From positions 5,490-18,247 of the forward strand of contig VBJR01000117.1 in the NCBI GenBank assembly GCA_005880175.1: DNA of 12,758 nucleotides. The letters run 5' to 3'. This DNA is from Chloroflexota bacterium (GTDB taxonomy: Bacteria; Chloroflexota; Dormibacteria; Dormibacterales; Dormibacteraceae). Made by a program: the position numbers and the translations under genes. Below the pieces are notes generated by a model that worked only from the letters and a program-made list of their open reading frames with translations, was not told the DNA's origin and ran no database searches. Below are positions 1 through 5,446 of the stretch, piece after piece; positions within the stretch are counted from its first letter, which is position 1, and every line of letters begins with the position of its first letter.

Positions 1-1
1 G

Positions 2-1063
2 ATCGAGGACATCCCGACCCCGGCGCTCGTGCTGAACGTGGACGCGCTGGAGCGCAACCTGCGGCGCATGGCGGACGACTGTCGGGCGGCCGGCGTCGCG
101 CTGCGGCCGCACACGAAGACGCACAAGAGCCCGTGGGTCGCGCGCCGGCAGCTGCGGCTGGGGGCGGCCGGCGTGTGCGCCGCGAAGGTCGGGGAGGCGG
201 AGGTGCTGGTGCAGGCGGGCATCGAGGACGTGCTGATCACAACCGACCTGGTCCCCGCGACGATGGAGCGGGCGCTGGACCTGGCCGGCCTGGCCCGCGT
301 CACCGTCGTGCTGGACTCGGTCGCCATGGCGCGGGAGCTGGGCGCGCGAGCCGGCCGGCGCGGCGTCGAGCTGGACGTGCTGCTGGACCTGCACGTCGGC
401 CAGCAGCGGACCGGCGTGGACCCGGGCCCGGCCGCCGTGGCGGTGGCGACGGCGATCGCGGAAGCGCCGGGCCTGCGGCTGGCCGGGCTGCAGGCGTACG
501 AGGGCCACTGCCAGCTCGTGCCCGACCCGGAGGAGCAGCGGCGGCGGGCGTTCGCGAGCTACGAGCTGATGGCGGCCGGACGCCGGGAGATCGAGGCGGC
601 GGGTCTGCGCCTGCCGTGGGTGACGACGGCGGGCACGGGGACGTACCGGCTGGCGATCGAGCACGGGATGGCCACGGAGGTGCAGCCGGGGTCGTACGTG
701 GTGATGGACACGCAGTACGCACGGGTGCGGCCGGCCCGGTTCGAGAACGCGCTGTTCGTCCTGAGCTCGGTGGTGAGCACGAACCGGGAGGGCCGCGCGG
801 TCGTGGACGCCGGCTGGAAGGCGCTGAGCTCGGACGGCGGCGCTCCGGCGGTCCGGGACCGGCCGGAGGCGACGTACGAGTTCGCGGGCGACGAGCACGG
901 CCGCGTGCAGGGCCTGGGCGCCGTCGGGGCGGGCGAGCGGGTCTGGCTGGTGCCCAGCCACTGCGACACGACGATCAACCTGCACGACGGGTACGTGCTG
1001 GTGGGCGACGACGGCCGGGTGGTGGGCACCCTGCCGGTGGCGGCGCGAGGCCGCAGCGCCTGA
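2..1063 (+). CDS. D-threonine aldolase / D-serine dehydratase-like PLP enzyme, 5' end outside window
   Basis: Fold-type III PLP enzyme (alanine-racemase N-terminal barrel plus C-terminal metal-binding domain) of the DSD1/D-threonine aldolase family. Such enzymes cleave or dehydrate D-beta-hydroxy amino acids in the cytoplasm. The frame is open from base 2 and the first residues (IEDIPTPALVLNVDALERN) already match the conserved N-terminus, so the gene starts upstream and the GTG at 29 is internal; probably only 5-15 residues are missing. Counting from the first in-window codon, RPHTKTHK carries the PLP lysine near residue 39, and SHCDTTINLHD holds the metal ligands (His 320, Asp 322). The H-x-D form (HCD) is that of D-threonine and 3-hydroxyaspartate aldolases; D-serine dehydratases have H-x-C. 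Aldolase activity is therefore more likely, with substrate unknown. The C-terminus (VAARGRS) is typical and intact. Bases 1001-1041 recur inverted at 2271-2311. Confidence 0.88.
   Translation: MEDIPTPALVLNVDALERNLRRMADDCRAAGVALRPHTKTHKSPWVARRQLRLGAAGVCAAKVGEAEVLVQAGIEDVLITTDLVPATMERALDLAGLARVTVVLDSVAMARELGARAGRRGVELDVLLDLHVGQQRTGVDPGPAAVAVATAIAEAPGLRLAGLQAYEGHCQLVPDPEEQRRRAFASYELMAAGRREIEAAGLRLPWVTTAGTGTYRLAIEHGMATEVQPGSYVVMDTQYARVRPARFENALFVLSSVVSTNREGRAVVDAGWKALSSDGGAPAVRDRPEATYEFAGDEHGRVQGLGAVGAGERVWLVPSHCDTTINLHDGYVLVGDDGRVVGTLPVAARGRSA
1001..1041 (+). repeat. 41-bp repeat, source copy inside the aldolase 3' end
   Basis: These 41 bases encode part of the aldolase C-terminus (VGDDGRVVGTLPV) and are identical to the reverse complement of 2271-2311. 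The bases just outside differ on both sides (G versus A before, G versus A after), so identity is exactly 41 bp. This copy is in frame within a normal family C-terminus, so I take it as the original. Confidence 0.9.
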
Positions 1064-1072
1064 GGCGTTGCG

Positions 1073-1231
1073 TCAGCCCCAGAGGGACCAGATGGGCAGG
1101 GCGCTGATCCGGTCGCCCATCTCGAAGCGCCGTGGCCCGGTGTGGAAGACGACCCCGGTGAGGAACCGGTCCTCCAGCTCGTCGCGCAACCACGCGAGAT
1201 GCCTCGCGTCCGCCCCCTTCGGAGCCGCTCC
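1073..1231 (-). pseudogene. C-terminal remnant of a DUF4143-type ATPase
   Basis: Read on the minus strand, 52 codons and a TGA stop give GAAPKGADARHLAWLRDEL, then FLTGVVFHTGPRRFEMGDRI, ending in ALPIWSLWG. From family knowledge this matches the extreme C-terminus of AAA+ ATP-binding proteins with a DUF4143 domain, which are usually about 400 residues; the Walker motifs and DUF4143 core are absent. No start codon is apparent, and the frame meets a TGA 12 bases upstream of 1231, inside the neighbouring 23-bp repeats. Removing one base near 1232 would join it to a repeat-derived reading VRATS, resembling the (I)EVKATSS segment that precedes this region in intact homologues. I read it as a gene relic, not a functional small protein. 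The family assignment is from memory of the C-terminal motif, without a database search. Confidence 0.6.
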
Positions 1232-1232
1232 T

Positions 1233-1320
1233 CGATGTTGCTCTCACGCGGCATTCGATGCCGCTCTCACGCGCCACTCGATGTCGCTCTCACGCGGGCC
1301 GCGACGTCGTTTCTCACCCG
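1233..1320. repeat. Degenerate 23-bp tandem repeat, about four units
   Basis: Units begin at 1233, 1256, 1279 and 1302, a strict 23-bp period. Each has the core CGATGTCGCTCTCACGCG (variants TTG, CCG, TCG) followed by a variable 5-base tail; the fourth unit is degenerate (CGACGTCGTTTCTCACCCG). The last unit overlaps the stop codon of the carbamoylase relic (TCA at 1314-1316 on the plus strand). A 23-bp period rules out a coding tandem repeat. Confidence 0.8.
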
Positions 1321-2496
1321 TCCGCCCGGTCCAGGACCAGCGTGACCGCCCGGTCCAGGGCCCGGACCGCCAGCTCCAGGTGCTCCGGGCGGGTGTCCTC
1401 GTCCCGGGTGTGGCTGAGGCCGCGCAGGCTCTGGACGAACAGCATCGCCGCCGGCACCCCCGCCCTCGCCACCTCCGCCGCGTCGTGCAGGGGTCCGCTC
1501 GGCAGCCGGTGGCAGCGACCCGCCACCTCCACGATCGCCCGCTCGCAGATCGCGACCAGGTCCGGGTCGAACGGCACCGGCTCGATCGCCCACGTCCGCT
1601 CCCACGCCACCTCGACCCGCTCCTCCGCGGCGATGGCGTGGCTCGCACTGCGCGCCTCGGCCAGCATCGCCGCCAGCGCGCCGGGGTCCAGGTGGCGCTG
1701 GTCCAGCGCCACCTCGCAGTCGCCCGCCACCGCCGTGTAGATGCCCGGCCGCGCGGTCATCCTGCCCACCGTCGCCACGCCGCCCAGGGCCGCCGCCGGC
1801 TCCCGCACCGCGAGCGCGAGCCGCGCGCCGGCCGCCAGCGCGTCCCGGCGAGCGCCCATCGGCGTGGACCCGGCGTGCGCCGACTGGCCCGTGAACCGCA
1901 CCACGTGGCGCTCCACGCCGCACGTGCCCACCACCGCGCCCAGCGGCAGCCCGAGATCCTCCAGCACCGGCCCCTGCTCGATGTGGAGCTCCAGGTAGGC
2001 CGCGGCGCCGGCCAGCCGCGCGCCGGCCTCCAGCACGCGGTCCAGCTCGACGCCGCACGCGCGCAGCGCCTCTGGCAGCGCCACGCCCGCGGCGTCGCGC
2101 ACCCCCCGCAGCGAGTCCGGGTCCAGGTGGCCGGCCGCCGCGCCCGACCCGAACAGGCTCCGCCCGAACCGCGCGCCCTCCTCGTCGGCCCAGCTGACCA
2201 GGCGCACGGTCAGCGGGGGCGTCCCGTCCGCCGCCAGCCGGCGCAGCACCTCCAGCCCCGCCAGCACGTTGCCACCGGCAGGGTGCCCACCACCCGGCCG
2301 TCGTCGCCCACTGGTTGCCGGCCTCGTCGATCTCCACCTGCACGGTCAGCTCGGCCAGGCGGCCGGCCAGCCACTCGCGGGCCCGCAGCCAGGTCGGCGT
2401 CCAGCACAGCCGCTGCGCCCCGCCGGCGTCACCGGTGAGCGCCTGCAGGTCGCGCAGCTCACGGACGACGCGCCCGGGGTCGAGCGAGGAGCCCAT
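1314..2496 (-). pseudogene. Broken N-carbamoyl-L-amino-acid hydrolase (M20 hydantoinase/carbamoylase family)
   Basis: Family members hydrolyse N-carbamoyl amino acids or similar amides with a two-metal M20 centre. The N-terminal part (ATG at 2496; MGSSLDPGRVVRELRDLQAL to DEAGNQWA) and the C-terminal part (NVLAGLEVLRRLAADG to the stop at 1314) lie in different frames. They are separated by 41 bases copied from the aldolase gene (2271-2311). The C-terminal part keeps SWADEEGARFGRS (paired glutamates near 2178-2183), ELHIEQGPVLE, the dimerisation segment GQSAHAGSTPM and HDAAEVA. Missing is the stretch carrying the first metal motif, normally G-S-H-x-D-(S/T)-V-P-x-G-G with the DG that follows, about 30 residues. 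The remaining ~380 codons compare with the usual ~410. Without the His and Asp ligands and with a frameshift, no active enzyme should result. A GTG at 2514 is an alternative start. It follows the UbiD gene by 47 bases and was probably co-transcribed. Misassembly is the main alternative. Confidence 0.8.
2271..2311 (-). repeat. 41-bp repeat, inverted copy disrupting the carbamoylase gene
   Basis: Exact reverse complement of 1001-1041. It sits between the codons for GNQ and NVLAGLEV of the carbamoylase, where the family has its first metal-binding motif. Both edges coincide with plausible native codons (TGGGCGAC for Trp-Ala at one side, GGC for Gly before Asn-Val-Leu at the other), suggesting template switching at short shared sequences. 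Confidence 0.9.
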
Positions 2497-2543
2497 CGTC
2501 GCCAAGTGTGTCACCCGGCCCGGGCCGGTGGCCGAGACGGCGC

Positions 2544-3917
2544 TCAGAGCTCCGGCAGCTCCGCGGCCGCGTCCACGTACGCGGCCAGGTCCACCGCGTC
2601 CGCCCCCGGGATCCGGATCACCTCGTAGCGGCCGGGCTCGGCGTCCAGCGGCACGGTGCAGTCGAAGCCCATCTTGGCGCTGACGCCCTCGTCCGCGGAT
2701 GGGTCGAGCCGCGAGCCCTGGGCCGCGGTCACCACCACGACGTCGCGATCGGCCTGGAACCGGGTCGCCTGCGCCCACTCCACCGCCTCCGCGTCGAACA
2801 CGTCCACGTCCGGGTCCACCACCCAGACGTGCTTGATGTCGAAGTTGTTGGCCAGCGTGGCCAGGATCACGTTCCGGGCCTGGCCCTCCTGGCGCTTCTC
2901 CATCGCGACCACCGCGTGGAAGCGGCACGAGCCCCCCGCCGTCATGTGCACCGCCCGGACCGTCGGGAACGTCCGGCGCAGCTCCCGGAGCAGGCTCGCC
3001 TCCCGGGGCACGGCGCCCAGCAGCAGGTGCTCCCGGGCCGCCGGCAGGATGTCGTGGAAGATCGGCCGCTCGCGGTGCGTGACCGCGCTCACGTCGATCA
3101 CGTGCTTGTCGCTCAGCGGCCCGTAGTAGCGCGGGAACTCCCCGAACGGCCCCTCGGGCTGCCGCTCGTGGGGGACGATGCGGCCCTCGATCACGATCTC
3201 CGCCTCGGCCGGCACGTCGATGTCCACCGTGCGGCAGCGGACCACCGGCAGCGGCACGTCGTGCAGGGCGCTCGCCACCTCCAGCTCGCTCACCCCGAAC
3301 GGCACGTGCGACTGCGAGGCCAGGATGGTCGCCACGTCCGCGCCGATCACGATCGCGCACTCCAGCGCCACGCCGCGCGCCTCGGCCGCCCGGTACAGCT
3401 GGTCGGTGTGGCGGGGCAGGATGAGCGCGGTGAACCGATCGGGACCGGCGACCTGGAGCCGGTGGATCGAGACGTTCTGGACGCGCGTGGCCGGGTCGCG
3501 GACGATGCACAGCCCGGCGCTGACGTGGCGTCCGCCGTCCTTCTCGTGGTGCACCGGGACGGGCAGGAAGCCGAGCAGGTCCGCGTCGCCGCGCCGCACG
3601 TGCCGCTGGACGGGCGCCTCCGACTGCGCCACCGCCGCGCAGGGCCGGGGCGCCGCCTCGGCCGCGAGCAGCCGGTCGACCAGGCCCGCCTCGGTCGTGC
3701 CGCACGCCGCCGCCAGCATCGGCCTGGTGGAGGCGATCCCGGCGACGACCGGGACGTCGCCGTCCCCCGGCCGGGCGAACCACACCGCTCGCCGGCCGTC
3801 GAGCCGCCTCGTCACGGCGGCCAGCTCGAAGCGCGGGTCGACGGGGCGGGTGACCACGGCCAGCAGGCCCTCCGACCGCAGCCGCAGCAGCCACGCACGC
3901 AGCGTCGGGTAGGTCAT
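2544..3917 (-). CDS. UbiD-family (prenylated-FMN dependent) decarboxylase
   Basis: 457 residues, full family length. UbiD-type enzymes use prenylated FMN plus Mn/K to remove, or reversibly add, carboxyl groups on aromatic or unsaturated acids. Visible signatures are NVSIHRLQV (148-156; cofactor-side Asn and Arg), PRHTDQLYR (168-176), SQSHVPFGVSELE (201-213), EGPFGEFPRYYG (255-266, with the conserved active-site glutamates) and the C-terminal DPSADEGVSAKMGFDCT. Start ATG at 3917 gives MTYPTLRAWL; no good Shine-Dalgarno is seen. It lies 47 bases upstream of the carbamoylase relic and diverges from cutA. No UbiX-type prenyltransferase is in the window, so prFMN must be supplied from elsewhere. 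The substrate cannot be read from sequence; the N-terminal ~100 residues are less conserved than those of classical UbiD, which argues against ubiquinone synthesis. Confidence 0.9.
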   Translation of the reverse strand: MTYPTLRAWLLRLRSEGLLAVVTRPVDPRFELAAVTRRLDGRRAVWFARPGDGDVPVVAGIASTRPMLAAACGTTEAGLVDRLLAAEAAPRPCAAVAQSEAPVQRHVRRGDADLLGFLPVPVHHEKDGGRHVSAGLCIVRDPATRVQNVSIHRLQVAGPDRFTALILPRHTDQLYRAAEARGVALECAIVIGADVATILASQSHVPFGVSELEVASALHDVPLPVVRCRTVDIDVPAEAEIVIEGRIVPHERQPEGPFGEFPRYYGPLSDKHVIDVSAVTHRERPIFHDILPAAREHLLLGAVPREASLLRELRRTFPTVRAVHMTAGGSCRFHAVVAMEKRQEGQARNVILATLANNFDIKHVWVVDPDVDVFDAEAVEWAQATRFQADRDVVVVTAAQGSRLDPSADEGVSAKMGFDCTVPLDAEPGRYEVIRIPGADAVDLAAYVDAAAELPEL

Positions 3918-4017
3918 CGGAGCTGGCGGATCACCCTACGTGCCCGCCGAACGCCGCGCCAGCGGCCGTCGCCTTCCGCACCCATCGGCGGACCCCGGTC
4001 CCATCCCGGCCTCCCGG

Positions 4018-4023
4018 TAGACT
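4018..4023 (+). promoter_or_regulatory. Putative -10 box (TAGACT) of cutA, leaderless
   Basis: TAGACT ends 10 bases before the ATG at 4034, placing the transcription start on or next to the start codon. No Shine-Dalgarno is present. No clear -35 is visible. It matches the TAGnnT boxes before three other genes in this window. Confidence 0.45.
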
Positions 4024-4033
4024 CGCCGTGCCG

Positions 4034-4354
4034 ATGGACTGCCTGCAGGTCGTCACGACCACGGACACGCGCGAGGAGGCCGACCGGCTGGCGCGCTCCG
4101 CCGTCGAGCACCGGCTGGCCGCGTGCGCTCAGGTCGTCGGCCCGGTGACGAGCACGTACTGGTGGGAGGGCGCCGTGCAGGCCGCCACCGAGTGGCAGTG
4201 CGTCCTCAAGACCACGGCCGCGCGGTACGACGAGCTGCGCGGCCACCTCGAGCGTGAGCACTCGTACGACACGCCGGAGATCGTCGCGACGGCGATCGTG
4301 GCCGGGAACGCCGCCTACCTGGAGTGGATCGAACGGGAGACGGCTGGCACGTAG
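4034..4354 (+). CDS. cutA: CutA1 divalent-cation tolerance protein
   Basis: 106-residue small trimeric cytosolic protein of the CutA1 family, linked genetically to copper/divalent-metal tolerance; its molecular role is not settled. The family core is clear: CLQVVTTTDTREEADRLA, then RLAACAQVVGPVTSTYWWEG (Cys, and the Tyr-Trp-Trp-Glu turn), a basic strand LKTTAARYDEL, and EHSYDTPEIVATAI near the C-terminus. The length fits the family. I choose ATG 4034 over the in-frame GTG at 4028 because the protein then begins as homologues do and the TAGACT box would sit too close to 4028. It diverges from the UbiD gene and converges on the LysR gene, so it is probably a single-gene unit. Confidence 0.93.
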   Translation: MDCLQVVTTTDTREEADRLARSAVEHRLAACAQVVGPVTSTYWWEGAVQAATEWQCVLKTTAARYDELRGHLEREHSYDTPEIVATAIVAGNAAYLEWIERETAGT

Positions 4355-4442
4355 CTGCCACATCTGGCCCGCCCGCGGACCACACGTGGACCTTCCGCCC
4401 GGACGACCACGCCTGCTCTACTGGCGGACGTGAACGGAACCG

Positions 4443-5360
4443 TCAGTCGAGTGCCGCCGCCACCCGCTGGCGCCCGTCCCGCACCTCCACGTCGGCCGAG
4501 CGCCGCATCATGTCCAGGAAGATCCGGGCGGGCGGCGACAGCGGCTGTCCCTGCCGCCAGATGACGCCCAGGTCGCGGTACGCGAAGCTGTCCCGCACGC
4601 GGATCCGGCGGCCCTCCAGGCCCGCGGCCATGCGAGGCACGACCGTGATCCCCACGCCGGCCAGCACCAGCCCGATCACGCTGCCCAGGTGGCCGGCCTC
4701 GAACACGATGCGCGGGTCGAACCCGGCCTGGCGGCAGAACTTCTGCAGGCACTCGCGCAGGCCGTGGCCGGGCTTCATCGTCACGAACGACTCGTTGGCC
4801 AGCTCCGCCAGCGCGACCGAGCGCTTGTCGCCCAGCCGGTGGCCCGGCGGCGCCACCATCACCAGCGGCTCGCGGACCAGGAACTCGACCTCCAGGTCGT
4901 TGCGCCGGGCCGGCAGCCGGACGATGGCCAGGTCGAGGACGCCCTCGTGGACCATCTGCTCGAACTCGACGCTGTCGTTCTCCTCGCGCAGCGACACCTC
5001 GATGCCGGGGTGCTGGTGCCGGAACTCGGCCAGGAACTTCGGCAGCAGGCGGGCCGACACGCTGGGCAGGACGCCGATCGACAGCCGGCCCCGGCGCAGG
5101 CCGCGGACCTCCTGGACCCGCGCCCGGGCCTGCTCGAGCTCGAACATGACCTTCTCGGCGTGCGGGAGGAGGGACTCGCCGGCGCTGGTCAGGGCCAGCC
5201 GGCGCCCGAGCCGCTGGAACAACGGGCTCCCGAGCTCGGTTTCCAGCTTCCGGATCTGTTCACTGAGCGAGGGCTGGGTGATGTACAGGCGCTCGGCAGC
5301 CTTGGTGAACGTCCCGTCCCGGACGACAGTGACGAAGTAACGAAGTTGGTGCAGCTCCAT
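4443..5360 (-). CDS. LysR-type transcriptional regulator
   Basis: 305 residues from ATG 5360 (MELHQLRYFV), the standard LysR start; the in-frame ATG at 5375 would add five residues and lies inside the proposed operator. The winged helix-turn-helix spans about residues 18-50 (FTKAAERLYITQPSLSEQIR, then KLETELGSPLFQR), followed by the linker helix and a two-lobed effector domain from about residue 90 (GRLSIGVLPSVSARLLP ... GVGITVVPRMAAGL). These proteins bind DNA as tetramers and usually activate a divergent target when a small-molecule inducer is bound. Here the divergent neighbour is the ThDP-fold gene, and a near-palindrome lies in the 86-bp spacer. Autorepression is likely because the palindrome also overlaps the region just upstream of this start. 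The inducer is unknown. Confidence 0.93.
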   Translation of the reverse strand: MELHQLRYFVTVVRDGTFTKAAERLYITQPSLSEQIRKLETELGSPLFQRLGRRLALTSAGESLLPHAEKVMFELEQARARVQEVRGLRRGRLSIGVLPSVSARLLPKFLAEFRHQHPGIEVSLREENDSVEFEQMVHEGVLDLAIVRLPARRNDLEVEFLVREPLVMVAPPGHRLGDKRSVALAELANESFVTMKPGHGLRECLQKFCRQAGFDPRIVFEAGHLGSVIGLVLAGVGITVVPRMAAGLEGRRIRVRDSFAYRDLGVIWRQGQPLSPPARIFLDMMRRSADVEVRDGRQRVAAALD

Positions 5361-5369
5361 GGCAATTGC

Positions 5370-5392
5370 ACCCAAAGGCAGCGCCTATGGGT
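5370..5392. promoter_or_regulatory. Probable LysR operator (23-bp near-palindrome)
   Basis: Arms ACCCAAAGGC (5370-5379) and GCCTATGGGT (5383-5392) are inverted repeats matching at 9 of 10 positions around a 3-bp centre. The inner part, A-T-AGGC-n3-GCCT-T-T on the minus strand, approaches the LysR T-N11-A box with one half-site mismatch. Its centre (5381) is about 66 bp before the start inferred for the divergent gene, the usual place for a LysR recognition site. Confidence 0.6.
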
Positions 5393-5434
5393 CGAGGAGG
5401 ATATCACGGGGTGGCCGCCAGCGAATCTCCGGAT

Positions 5435-5440
5435 TAGGCT
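5435..5440 (+). promoter_or_regulatory. Putative -10 box (TAGGCT) of the ThDP-fold gene
   Basis: TAGGCT ends 6 bases before the TTG at 5447. The -35 position about 17 bp upstream has no recognisable hexamer, as expected for an activator-dependent promoter. Confidence 0.4.
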
Positions 5441-5446
5441 GGGTCG

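Noticed and set aside
1233..1320. CRISPR-like array
   Set aside because: The variable part between cores is only about 5 bases, there are too few units, and no cas genes are nearby; it is a plain tandem repeat.
1001..2311. An invertible segment (phase-variation switch) bounded by the 41-bp inverted repeats
   Set aside because: Flipping 1042-2270 does not restore either reading frame: the aldolase would run out of frame into carbamoylase sequence. No recombinase is adjacent.
1267..3894. An 875-codon open frame on the minus strand covering the carbamoylase and UbiD genes
   Set aside because: Most of it is Gly/Arg/Ala-rich out-of-frame translation typical of high-GC DNA. Only a short part (near 2311-2496) is real, namely the carbamoylase N-terminus. 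It is not a fusion protein.
4355..4442. Hairpin CCAC-AC-GTGG (around 4381-4392) between convergent cutA and LysR genes as a terminator
   Set aside because: Only a 4-bp stem with a 2-base loop and no T-tract; too weak to call.
5411..5435. Eight-codon mini-ORF (GTG to TAG) behind an AGGAGG at 5395-5400, a possible leader peptide for the ThDP-fold gene
   Set aside because: The spacing is long (10 bases), it would lie upstream of the inferred transcription start, and no attenuator hairpin is visible.
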